Source: CAYTLW01 sp964438735
GTDB lineage: Bacteria > Myxococcota_A > UBA9042
Direction of reading: 5' to 3'
DNA: 45,726 bases
NCBI GenBank assembly: GCA_964438735.1
Contig: CAYTLW010000057.1
Location: forward strand, 1-45,726
Shown here one piece after another: positions 33,779-41,612 of this stretch. The translations under genes and the position numbers were made by a program. The notes under the pieces are model-generated. The model made no database searches. It was given only the letters and a program-made list of their open reading frames with translations, and was not told where the DNA came from. Within the stretch, counting starts at the first letter, position 1, and each line of letters begins with the position of its first letter.

Positions 33779-34660
33779 TCATGGTCGGGGTCCGCGAATT
33801 CGGTCCACGAAGTCGGTGCGGGGCTCCATCTCGGGCATGTGCCGCACGATGGACTTGATCAGGCGGGCCATCTTGGCCGTGCTGCGTCCGGCCACCTCGC
33901 TGACGTGGCCGTGATCCAGGGTGCCGTTGCCAAGCCCTGCGGCCTTGTTGGTCATGCAGCTCAGGCCGAGCACGCGCAGGCCAGCATGCCTGGCAGCGAC
34001 CACCTCGGGCACGGTCGACATGCCGATGGCATCGGCGCCGAAGACGCGGATCATGCGCACCTCGGCCGGCGTCTCGTAGCTCGGCCCCAACACCCCGGCG
34101 TACACCCCTTCATGCAGTCGGATGCGCAGACGCGCTGCCGTGTCGACGGCCAGCCGGCGCAGCTCCGCGTCGTACGCCACGGTCATGTCCGGAAAGCGCG
34201 GTCCGAGTCGTGTGTCATTGGCGCCGACCAGCGGGTTGCCGCCCATGATGTTGATGTGATCGCAGATGACCATCAGGTCGCCCACGCGGTGGTCCGGATT
34301 GCAGGAGCCGGCCGCGTTGGTGATGATCAGGACCTCCACGCCAAGCGCGGCCAACAGCTGCACAGAGAGGGCAATTCGCGGAAACGAATGGCCCTCGTAG
34401 GCGTGCACCCGACCCGACAGCATGACCACATCGCGGTCCTGCCATGTGCCAGCCACCAACTCGCCTGCGTGTCCGGGCACGGTAGAGGCAGGCAGGTGTG
34501 GGATCTTGCTGTACTCAATGCGCCGAGGGTTTTGCATCTCGCTGGCCAGACCACCCAGGCCCGAACCCAGCACCATGCCCAGCGGGCAGCGGACCTCGCC
34601 GATGGCGCTCTCGATCGCCTCGACCGCTTTGCGCAATGCGGCTACAGAGGATATCGCCAT
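33779..34660 (-). CDS. punA: Purine nucleoside phosphorylase
   Basis: A 293-residue trimeric-type phosphorylase cleaving inosine and guanosine. Motifs: MVLGSGLGGLA (phosphate loop), GRVHAYEGHS, ITNAAGSCNPD, DHINIMGGNPL, GPSYETPAEVRM, IGMSTVPEVV and CMTNKAAGLGNG; the Glu in SYETPAE and the Asn in TNKAAG are the determinants of 6-oxopurine specificity in this family. ATG at 34660 has AGGAG seven bases upstream; the longer open frame lacks conserved sequence. Together with cdd it forms a nucleoside salvage pair. Confidence 0.95.
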   Translation of the reverse strand: MAISSVAALRKAVEAIESAIGEVRCPLGMVLGSGLGGLASEMQNPRRIEYSKIPHLPASTVPGHAGELVAGTWQDRDVVMLSGRVHAYEGHSFPRIALSVQLLAALGVEVLIITNAAGSCNPDHRVGDLMVICDHINIMGGNPLVGANDTRLGPRFPDMTVAYDAELRRLAVDTAARLRIRLHEGVYAGVLGPSYETPAEVRMIRVFGADAIGMSTVPEVVAARHAGLRVLGLSCMTNKAAGLGNGTLDHGHVSEVAGRSTAKMARLIKSIVRHMPEMEPRTDFVDRIRGPRP

Positions 34661-34732
34661 CCAGTCGCTCCTGTATCGCGCCCAAGAGGGGCGCGCGCGC
34701 CACGACCTTTGCCGCGCGCACGGTGGTGGAGC

Positions 34733-34760
34733 ATTGTCGCATCCGCCGTGACTCGGGCAA
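34733..34760 (-). promoter_or_regulatory. Candidate promoter for punA-cdd
   Basis: On the minus strand TTGCCC (34760-34755) and GACAAT (34738-34733) lie 16 bases apart, each four of six to consensus, about 73 bases before the punA ATG. The leader would include the 12-base alternating GC palindrome at 34690-34701. Confidence 0.3.
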
Positions 34761-34804
34761 ATTATTCGTCGACCGAGGTCCGATGACCGGCTTTCAGTCC
34801 CCCA

Positions 34805-34833
34805 TTGCCAGGACGGCAAGGGCGCGCTATCCA
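34805..34833 (+). promoter_or_regulatory. Candidate promoter for the VOC-trmK pair
   Basis: TTGCCA (34805-34810) and TATCCA (34828-34833) are separated by exactly 17 bases, 41 bases before the ATG. The -35 matches five of six positions; the -10 keeps TAT only. Confidence 0.4.
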
Positions 34834-34874
34834 GGGGCGTCTGGCGGCCGGACGACCGGCCAGAGGAGCGCCCC

Positions 34875-35354
34875 ATGAGTCGCAATGATAGACCATTTGT
34901 CGTGCTCGGTATGCAACAGATCGCGATCGGCGGCCTGGACAAGCTTGAGATGCATCACTTGTGGGTCGATCTCTTCGGTCTGAACGTAGTCGGTCATTAC
35001 CGCAGCGAACGCGAGAACGTGGACGAAGACATCCTGTCGCTGGGGCAGGGCGCACATGCCGTCGAGGTCGACCTGATGCAGCCCATCGACGCCGACGCCA
35101 GGCCCAAGGTGCATGTGCCGCCGCTCAATCATGTGGGCCTGTGGGTCGACGATCTGGTGGTCGCTGTCGATTGGCTGACCTCGCGAGGCGTTCGTTTTGC
35201 CCCCGGGGGCATCCGCCGGGGTGCATCTGGCCACGACATCTGCTTCATCCATCCGCGCGCCTCCCCAGACTCGCCGGTGGGCGGCAGTGGTGTGCTCATC
35301 GAGCTGGTCCAGGCGCCGCCGGACGTGATCGCAGCGCTCGGTCATGGGGGCTGA
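34875..35354 (+). CDS. VOC-superfamily protein, methylmalonyl-CoA epimerase-like
   Basis: A 159-residue protein made of two beta-alpha-beta-beta-beta units. The second unit reads NHVGLWVDDLVVAVDWLTSRGVR-like, then HDICFIHPRAS and GVLIELVQAP, matching methylmalonyl-CoA epimerase in the ligand His and Glu. In the first unit the usual metal His is Gln (MQQIAIGGLD), so metal binding may be altered. Function is uncertain: an epimerase, glyoxalase-like or other VOC activity. GAGGAG precedes ATG 34875. Its last 11 bases overlap the trmK start, which suggests coupled expression. Confidence 0.8.
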   Translation: MSRNDRPFVVLGMQQIAIGGLDKLEMHHLWVDLFGLNVVGHYRSERENVDEDILSLGQGAHAVEVDLMQPIDADARPKVHVPPLNHVGLWVDDLVVAVDWLTSRGVRFAPGGIRRGASGHDICFIHPRASPDSPVGGSGVLIELVQAPPDVIAALGHGG

Positions 35355-36051
35355 GAGCGCCCCACCACGTCTGTCGCCGCGGTTGCGCGCGATCGCCGCA
35401 CTGATTCCACGCGATGCGGCGATGGCCGACATCGGCACGGACCACGGTCTGCTCCCCATCGCGCTGTTGTCGGAGGGGGCCGTTCGTCGCGCCATCGCCG
35501 TAGACCTGCGGGCCGCGCCGCTGGCGGTGGCTGCGGCCAATCGCGACCGTGTGCCCGCGGCCGCTTCGCTCGAGCTTCGCCTGGGCGATGGCCTGGGCGC
35601 GCTGGCACCCGGCGAGGCGCAGGTGGCCATCATGGCCGGGCTGGGCCGGCGCACCATCGAACGCCTTATCGGAACTGTGGACACGGACACGCTCGGCATC
35701 CAGCGGCTGGTGCTGCAGCCGGAACGCGACCCCTGGCGACTGCGCGCCTGGCTCGCCGGCGCAGGCTGGCGAATCGAGGACGAGATCGGGGTGCAAGATG
35801 GCAGCCGCCTGTACACCGTGATGCGGGTCGTGCGCGATCCGCAGGGACAATGGTGGGACCGCTGGAGTCTCGCCGACCGGCTGCTGGGGCAAGCCATCCG
35901 GCGCCGCGGCGGCCCGGTTCTGGCCGCGCTGGTCGCCCATCATCGCAGCTGGCTGACTGCAGAGGTCAAGGCGCTGTCTGCCCATGCCGGTGATGGCCCT
36001 CGGCTCGCCGAGCGAAAAGCCTGGCTGGCGGCGCTGGATGCGACCGACTGA
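35344..36051 (+). CDS. trmK: tRNA (adenine22-N1)-methyltransferase family protein
   Basis: A 235-residue class I SAM-dependent methyltransferase resembling Bacillus TrmK, which makes m1A22 in tRNA. Visible are SPRLRAIAALIP, the SAM loop MADIGTDHGLLPIAL, AIAVDLRAAPL, LRLGDGLGALAPGEA, VAIMAGLGRRTIERLI (Bacillus has MGG where this has LGR) and LVLQPERDPWRLRAWL. The C-terminus is a helical extension of about 60 residues, as in the family. ATG 35344 overlaps the upstream VOC gene by 11 bases. Confidence 0.88.
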   Translation: MGAESAPPRLSPRLRAIAALIPRDAAMADIGTDHGLLPIALLSEGAVRRAIAVDLRAAPLAVAAANRDRVPAAASLELRLGDGLGALAPGEAQVAIMAGLGRRTIERLIGTVDTDTLGIQRLVLQPERDPWRLRAWLAGAGWRIEDEIGVQDGSRLYTVMRVVRDPQGQWWDRWSLADRLLGQAIRRRGGPVLAALVAHHRSWLTAEVKALSAHAGDGPRLAERKAWLAALDATD

Positions 36052-36066
36052 TCGGCACTTTCGCAT

Positions 36067-36093
36067 GCCCGGACCGCCACTTGCTTTCCGGGC
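36067..36093 (+). other. Hairpin in the metH leader or after trmK
   Basis: GCCCGGA (36067-36073) and TCCGGGC (36087-36093) form a seven-base stem with a 13-base loop, 15 bases after the trmK stop. No T-tract follows. A TATAAG -10-like hexamer lies at 36108-36113 with a poor -35, so metH may start its own transcript near 36120. No SAM, SAH or cobalamin riboswitch consensus was recognised. Confidence 0.35.
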
Positions 36094-36153
36094 CACCGAG
36101 AGACGGGTATAAGCGTGCCTGGTCGCGTCCTCTCGCGGCGTTTGGAGCTGCCC

Positions 36154-39100
36154 ATGCCCCATCGCTCACATCCCATCGCCGAGTTGTTGCGTCAGCGCAT
36201 CCTGATCATGGATGGCGCGACCGGCACCGCGCTTCAGGGCTATGAGCTGAGCGAGGACGACTTCCGCGGCGGGCGCTTCGCCGATCATCCGATGCCGCTG
36301 CAGGGAGCGAACGACCTGCTCTGCCTGACCCGGCCCGAGATCGTCACCGAGGTCCACCACCGCTACCTCGACGCCGGCGCCGATCTGCTCGAGACCAACA
36401 CCTTCAGCGCCACGTCGATCTCCCTGGCGGACTACGGCCTGCAGGATCACGTCTACGAGATCAATGTCGCCGCTGCGCGCCTGGCCAGGGCCGCCTGTGC
36501 CGCGGTCACAGCCCGCGATCCCACCCGGCCGCGATTTGTCCTGGGCGCACTGGGGCCGACCAACAAGACGGCCTCCCTGTCGCCAGACGTAACAGACCCC
36601 GGCGCCCGCTCCGTCACCTGGGATGAGCTGGCCGAAGCCTACGCCGAGCAGGCGCGTGGGTTGCTGGATGGCGGCGTGGATGCCCTGCTCATCGAGACGG
36701 TCTTCGACACCCTCAACGCCCGCGCAGCGCTCTTCGCGGTCGCCGAGGTCCTCGATGACGTCGAGCGGGTGGTGCCGCTGATCGTCTCCGGCACCATCGT
36801 CGATGCCAGTGGACGCACCCTGTCGGGCCAGACGCCTGAGGCCTTCTGGATATCGGTCAGCCACGCCCCGTTGCTGGCGGTCGGATTGAACTGCGCCCTG
36901 GGTGCCGCCGAGATGCGCCCCCACATCGAGGCCCTGGGCCGCGTGGCGCCGATCCCCATCTCCTGCTACCCCAACGCCGGACTGCCAGATGAGTTGGGCG
37001 AGTATCGGCAGGGACCGGACGAGATGGCCGCCATCGCCCGTGAGTTCGCCGAAAGCGGCCTGGTGAACCTGGTCGGCGGATGTTGCGGCACGACCCCCGA
37101 ACACATCGCCGCCATCGCCGCCGCGGTCGCCGACCTGCCGCCCCGGGTGGTGCCGGAAGTGCCGGCCTTGACCCGTCTGAGCGGCCTCGAGCCCTTCGTC
37201 AAGACGCCCCAGATCCCCTTCGTCAACGTCGGCGAGCGGACCAATGTGGCCGGCTCGGCGCGATTTGCCCGGTTGATCCGCGCCGGACGCTACGACAAGG
37301 CCGTCTCCATCGCTCGTCAGCAGGTCGATAACGGCGCCCAGGTCATCGACGTCAACGTAGACGACGGCCTGATCGATGGGCCACCAGCCATGACCCGATT
37401 CCTGCACCTGATGTCCGCCGAGCCGGACATCGTGCGCGTTCCGGTCATGCTGGACTCGTCGGACTTCACGGTCATCGAGGCCGGACTCAAGTGCCTCCAG
37501 GGCAAGTGCATCGTCAACTCGCTGAGCTTGAAGGACGGCGAGGAAGCCTTCCTGGAGCGGGCCCGTCGGGTCCGCCGCCACGGCGCCGCCGTCGTGGTCA
37601 TGGCCTTCGACGAGCAGGGCCAGGCCGACACCTTGGAGCGGCGTCTGGCCATCGGAGAGCGGGCGTTTCGGCTGCTGGTGGACGAGGTCGGTTTCCCGCC
37701 CCATGACGTGATCCTGGATCCGAACGTGCTCACCGTCGCCACCGGCATGAAGGAGCACGATCGCTACGCCATCGACTTCATCGAGGCGACCAGCGAGTTG
37801 AAGCGACGCTGTCCGGGCGCGCTCATCAGCGGCGGGATCTCCAACGTCAGCTTCTCGCTGCGCGGCAACGACACCGTGCGCGAGGCGATGCACGCGGCCT
37901 TCCTCTACCACGCCATCTCGGCCGGATTGGATATGGGCATCGTCAACGCCGGCCGACTGGCCATCTATGAAGAGGTCCCAGCCGACCTGCTGGAGCGGGT
38001 CGAGGATGTGCTGCTGGACCGACGGTCAGACGCCACCGAACGCCTGGTGGAGTTCGCAGCCGGGGTACGGGGCAAGGCAGATCGCGACCGTCCCGAAGCC
38101 GCGGTGTGGCGTAGCGAGCCCGTGGACGCGCGCCTGAAGCACGCCCTGGTGCACGGAATCGCCGATCATGTCGAGACGGATGTGGCCGAAGCCCTGGCCC
38201 TGCACGGCCGCCCCCTGCACGTGATCGAGGGGCCTTTGATGGCTGGCATGGGGCGCGTCGGAGAGCTCTTCGGCAGCGGTCGCATGTTCCTGCCACAGGT
38301 GGTCAAAAGCGCCCGCGTGATGAAGCGCGCGGTCGCCTGGCTGACGCCCTATATGGAGGCCGAAGCGGCGACGACCGGGGCGCGCGCCGGGCGGGTCCTG
38401 CTGGCCACCGTCAAGGGAGATGTGCACGACATCGGCAAGAACATCGTCGGCGTCGTGCTGGCCTGCAACGGCTTCGAGGTGATCGACCTGGGCGTCATGG
38501 TCTCCTGCGAGCGAATCCTGGCCGAAGCCCGCGACCAGGAGGTGGACTTGATCGGCTTGAGCGGTCTGATCACGCCCTCCCTTCACGAGATGGTGCACGT
38601 AGGCAAGGAGATGGCGCGACTCGGCGTCAGCCTGCCGCTGCTCATCGGCGGCGCCACCACATCGCGCGCCCACACGGCCTTGAAGATCGCGCCGACCCGG
38701 GAGGAGATCGTCCTGCACGTGGTCGATGCATCCCTGGCGGCGCCGGCGGTCTCCGCGCTGCTGCGTGGCTCCGACAGGCAGAGATTCATCGAGAAGGCGC
38801 GGGCTGAGCAGGCAAAACTGCGCGCTCGCCATACGGGCAGGACGGGGCCGGATCTGCTGCCCTTTGCCAAAGCCGCGGCCCGCGCCCTGACCCTGACTTC
38901 GGCGGCGGTTTCGAGTCCTGCCCAGGCGGGGGTCCAGGTCTTCGAATCCTGGCCCCTGGATGACCTGATCGAGCGCATCGACTGGACCCCCTTCTTCACC
39001 ACCTGGCAGCTGCGCGGCCGCTATCCGGAGATCCTCGATGATCCAGCGGTGGGCCAGCAGGCGCGCCAGCTGCACGCCGACGCCACCGCCATGCTGCAGC

Positions 39101-39840
39101 GCTGGGTCGCCGAGGGCAGCGTGGGTGCGGCGGCTGTATTCGGGCTGTTTCCGGCCAATCGTCGCGGCGAGGATATGGTCGTCTGGGCCGACGCAGAGCG
39201 AACCAGCGAGCTGGCCACGCTGCATGGCCTGCGCCAGCAGCGTCGCCGCCAGGGCGCCGCCGCCAACCTGTCGCTCGCCGACTTCCTGCAGCCCGAAGAT
39301 GTGGGTGTGGACTGGGTCGGCGCCTTCGCCGTCACCGCCGGACATGGCGTCGCCGAGCTGGCCGCTCGATATGAAGCCGAGCACGACGACTACCGGGCGA
39401 TCATGGTCAAGGCGCTGGCCGATCGCCTGGCCGAAGCGCTCGCCGAGCGGCTGCACGAGCGCGTGCGCCGACAGCACTGGGGTTATGCCCCCGACGAAGA
39501 CCTGGACAACGAGGCCCTCATCCGCGGCCGATATCAGGGCATTCGGCCGGCGCCGGGTTACCCCGCATGTCCCGATCACACCGAGAAGGCGACGATCTGG
39601 CGTCTGCTGGAGGCGCAGCGGGCCATCGGCGTGTCGCTTACCGAGTCCTTCGCCATGCTGCCGGCGGCGTCGGTCTCCGGACTGTATTTCGGCCATCCAC
39701 AGGCGCGCTATTTCGGCCTGGGCCCCATCGGCAACGACCAACTGCGGGATTACGCCGCGCGCAAGGGGATCGATGTGGCAGAGGCGGCCCGTTGGCTGGC
39801 GCCCAATCTTGTTGAAGGCGCTGATGGCGACAAGGCGTGA
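36154..39840 (+). CDS. metH: Cobalamin-dependent methionine synthase, full length
   Basis: A 1228-residue four-module enzyme transferring a methyl group from methyltetrahydrofolate to homocysteine. Modules in order: homocysteine domain (residues 1-330; ILIMDGATGTALQ, zinc ligands in GLNCALG and VGGCCGTTPEH), folate domain (about 355-620; FVNVGERTNVAGSARF, QVIDVNVDDGLIDG), cobalamin domain (about 650-890; cap helices, then GDVHDIGKNIVGVVLACNG with the axial His in D-x-H-x-x-G), and the SAM-dependent reactivation domain (about 920-1220; RGRYQGIRPAPGYPACPDH). All key motifs are present. ATG 36154 has GGAG at good spacing and a typical N-terminus; the frame opens 39 bases earlier without a site. 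It implies a cobalamin supply. Confidence 0.97.
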   Translation: MPHRSHPIAELLRQRILIMDGATGTALQGYELSEDDFRGGRFADHPMPLQGANDLLCLTRPEIVTEVHHRYLDAGADLLETNTFSATSISLADYGLQDHVYEINVAAARLARAACAAVTARDPTRPRFVLGALGPTNKTASLSPDVTDPGARSVTWDELAEAYAEQARGLLDGGVDALLIETVFDTLNARAALFAVAEVLDDVERVVPLIVSGTIVDASGRTLSGQTPEAFWISVSHAPLLAVGLNCALGAAEMRPHIEALGRVAPIPISCYPNAGLPDELGEYRQGPDEMAAIAREFAESGLVNLVGGCCGTTPEHIAAIAAAVADLPPRVVPEVPALTRLSGLEPFVKTPQIPFVNVGERTNVAGSARFARLIRAGRYDKAVSIARQQVDNGAQVIDVNVDDGLIDGPPAMTRFLHLMSAEPDIVRVPVMLDSSDFTVIEAGLKCLQGKCIVNSLSLKDGEEAFLERARRVRRHGAAVVVMAFDEQGQADTLERRLAIGERAFRLLVDEVGFPPHDVILDPNVLTVATGMKEHDRYAIDFIEATSELKRRCPGALISGGISNVSFSLRGNDTVREAMHAAFLYHAISAGLDMGIVNAGRLAIYEEVPADLLERVEDVLLDRRSDATERLVEFAAGVRGKADRDRPEAAVWRSEPVDARLKHALVHGIADHVETDVAEALALHGRPLHVIEGPLMAGMGRVGELFGSGRMFLPQVVKSARVMKRAVAWLTPYMEAEAATTGARAGRVLLATVKGDVHDIGKNIVGVVLACNGFEVIDLGVMVSCERILAEARDQEVDLIGLSGLITPSLHEMVHVGKEMARLGVSLPLLIGGATTSRAHTALKIAPTREEIVLHVVDASLAAPAVSALLRGSDRQRFIEKARAEQAKLRARHTGRTGPDLLPFAKAAARALTLTSAAVSSPAQAGVQVFESWPLDDLIERIDWTPFFTTWQLRGRYPEILDDPAVGQQARQLHADATAMLQRWVAEGSVGAAAVFGLFPANRRGEDMVVWADAERTSELATLHGLRQQRRRQGAAANLSLADFLQPEDVGVDWVGAFAVTAGHGVAELAARYEAEHDDYRAIMVKALADRLAEALAERLHERVRRQHWGYAPDEDLDNEALIRGRYQGIRPAPGYPACPDHTEKATIWRLLEAQRAIGVSLTESFAMLPAASVSGLYFGHPQARYFGLGPIGNDQLRDYAARKGIDVAEAARWLAPNLVEGADGDKA

Positions 39841-39857
39841 CATGGGCGCGATCGTCA

Positions 39858-39885
39858 CGATGTCACGTGACAATCGATGTCACGT
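39858..39885. promoter_or_regulatory. Palindromic upstream activator site candidate
   Basis: TGTCACGTGACA (39861-39872) is a perfect 12-base palindrome. Direct copies of CGATGTCACGT begin at 39858 and 39875, giving a second half-site 17 bases downstream. The palindrome centre is about 106 bases before the predicted sigma-54 start, the usual range for enhancer-binding activators. Confidence 0.55.
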
Positions 39886-39946
39886 CCGCGCCGTGGCCTC
39901 GCTGTAACGCACTGGAATTACGCCACCCTGGACGCGGGCCCTGCCG

Positions 39947-39962
39947 TGGCATACATCTTGCT
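39947..39962 (+). promoter_or_regulatory. Sigma-54 (-24/-12) promoter
   Basis: TGGCAT-ACATC-TTGCT matches the sigma-54 consensus TGGCAC-N5-TTGCW at 10 of 11 defined positions, with the invariant GG and GC exactly ten bases apart. Transcription would start near 39973, giving a leader of about 30 bases with GGAGAAAGGA before the ATG. Confidence 0.72.
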
Positions 39963-40001
39963 CGACAGTTCTCACGGAGCTTCTCTGCCGGGAGAAAGGA
40001 T

Positions 40002-41606
40002 ATGACCATGGCAAGCAACAAGATGACCTTCGGGCTGGTCGGGCTGCTGATGTTGGGCGCGTGCGCGGGCGATCTCTGCCCCGGCGTTGACTTCCCCACC
40101 GACTCGGACAGCGCCCTGTACGTCGCCGCCGGCTGCGGCAGCGACAGCGAGGGGGATGGCACCGCCGAAGCGCCCTTCAGCACCATTGGCAAGGCCGCAG
40201 CCGCCGCCAGCGCCGGCCAGACGATCGCGGTCGCCACAGGCAGCTACGCCGAAGCAGTCACGCTGAAGGCGGGTGTCAAGCTGCTGGGCGCTGGCCCTGA
40301 TCGGGTCAGTATCCTCGCCGGAAAGAACGTGGGCATCGAGGCGACCGGCAGCGCCGCGATCGAAATCGCCCATGTGCGCGTGAGCAAGGCCGCTCCGGTC
40401 GGCATCCGATCGGCCAAGACGCCGCTGGTGCTCGACGACGTGGTCGTGGAGAGGACGGGCCGTCGTGACGGTGACGGCAAGAAGCTCGGCGGTCACGGCG
40501 TGCAGGTCACCGGCGGCGCCTCGTTGATGATTCGTGGTTGCCGCATCCACGACAACGAGGGCACGGGTGTACTGGCCGATGGCGCTGGCCCGGTGTCGAT
40601 CATCGACCCCTCCTACATCATCGACCCCTCCTACCAGCCCCGGCCGAGCTCCGACGACGAGGTCGGCATCATCGACCCTTCGTACCAGGTGGCCAACAGC
40701 GCATCGATCCGCAACAACCGCGGCGGCGGCGTCGCCATCATCGATCCCAGCTACACGCCGACCGACGACAACAAGGAGGCGCTCTTGATTCAGGGCGCCT
40801 TGTTGGATAGCAACTGGGTCTTCGGCGTCGCCGTCTTCGGCAGCTCGGCGAAGCTCGACGCGACGGCGATCATCAAGACGCGACGCGAGAACAACAGCGA
40901 TATCGCCGATGGACTCGTGGTCGCTCCCGGCATCAAGAGCCAGGTCGACGTCGACGCGTCGGTGGACGATCGCAGCGTGCTGGCCCACAACGCGCGGGCC
41001 GGCGTGCTGGCCGCGGGCGCGGCCGCCAACACCGTCGGCGTGGGCGTGGCCGCCGATGTCTCGCTGAACTCCCTGGGCGGTATCTGGATCCAGGGCAAGG
41101 GTGCGCTGCTGCGCATGAAGGCCAAGGCCCGGATGTCCGCCAACGCCCTGATCGGCGTCGGTGTGACCGGTGGCGCGCGCATCGAGGCCACCGGTGGCCG
41201 GGTCGACAACACCGTGCCGACCAACTGGGCGCCGCACAACAACGGGACGCCGAAACTGACCGGCGCGGACGGCATCGGCATCTTCAAAGGTGCCACCGGA
41301 TCGCTCGAGGGGATCAAGCTGGACAATCTGGCCCGCGCCGGCGTGATCGTCGACGGGGGCGGCACCGCCAGCGGTGGCGAACTCGACCTGGTGCTGAAGG
41401 ATGTGACCTTCGCCAGCAGCGGCTATGGGGTCCTGATCAACAAGGGCAGCGCCAAGCCATCGACCGACCTGGAAGCCGCCGCTGGCAAAGCGCAGGGCGT
41501 CGACCAACCGCTGGCCAAAGACGCCGACGAAAAGGTCCGTGTGAGCGCATGCAGCCAGGACAATCCCCAGGCCAGCTGCGCACCGCTCAAGCCCGATCAG
41601 GGATGA
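40002..41606 (+). CDS. Right-handed beta-helix lipoprotein with IIDPSY repeats
   Basis: A 534-residue protein with lipobox LGAC (Cys21). After a short Cys-containing stretch, YVAAGCGSDSEGDGTAEAPF and STIGKAAAAASAGQTIAVATG match the start of DUF1565-type parallel beta-helix proteins. The body (about 80-480) has rungs such as GVKLLGAG, GIEATGSAAIEIAHVRV and GVQVTGGASLMIRGCRIHDN. Residues 199-251 hold four IIDPSY motifs, two directly in tandem. Starts at 40002 and 40008 are both served by the GGAGAAAGGA site. The predicted sigma-54 promoter and palindrome upstream indicate activator-controlled expression. Surface location is inferred; the ligand or substrate is unknown, and no catalytic residues of polysaccharide lyases were recognised. 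Confidence 0.83.
   Translation: MTMASNKMTFGLVGLLMLGACAGDLCPGVDFPTDSDSALYVAAGCGSDSEGDGTAEAPFSTIGKAAAAASAGQTIAVATGSYAEAVTLKAGVKLLGAGPDRVSILAGKNVGIEATGSAAIEIAHVRVSKAAPVGIRSAKTPLVLDDVVVERTGRRDGDGKKLGGHGVQVTGGASLMIRGCRIHDNEGTGVLADGAGPVSIIDPSYIIDPSYQPRPSSDDEVGIIDPSYQVANSASIRNNRGGGVAIIDPSYTPTDDNKEALLIQGALLDSNWVFGVAVFGSSAKLDATAIIKTRRENNSDIADGLVVAPGIKSQVDVDASVDDRSVLAHNARAGVLAAGAAANTVGVGVAADVSLNSLGGIWIQGKGALLRMKAKARMSANALIGVGVTGGARIEATGGRVDNTVPTNWAPHNNGTPKLTGADGIGIFKGATGSLEGIKLDNLARAGVIVDGGGTASGGELDLVLKDVTFASSGYGVLINKGSAKPSTDLEAAAGKAQGVDQPLAKDADEKVRVSACSQDNPQASCAPLKPDQG
40599..40754 (+). repeat. Four 18-base repeats encoding IIDPSY
   Basis: Copies at 40599-40616 and 40617-40634 are identical and adjacent; copies at 40668-40685 and 40737-40754 differ at third positions (CCT-TCG-TAC and GAT-CCC-AGC-TAC). 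The amino-acid sequence is invariant while the codons drift, indicating selection on the hexapeptide. Confidence 0.85.
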
Positions 41607-41612
41607 ATTGAA

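Noticed and set aside
34690..34701. Alternating GC palindrome GGCGCGCGCGCC before punA
   Set aside because: Simple alternating GC runs arise readily in this composition; no function can be supported from sequence alone.
36052..36153. SAM, SAH or cobalamin riboswitch upstream of metH
   Set aside because: The gap is only about 100 bases and I see none of the conserved core sequences of these classes.
40599..40634. Tandem IIDPSY repeat as an assembly or sequencing duplication
   Set aside because: Two further copies with different codons occur nearby and the reading frame is kept, so a real repeated peptide is more likely.
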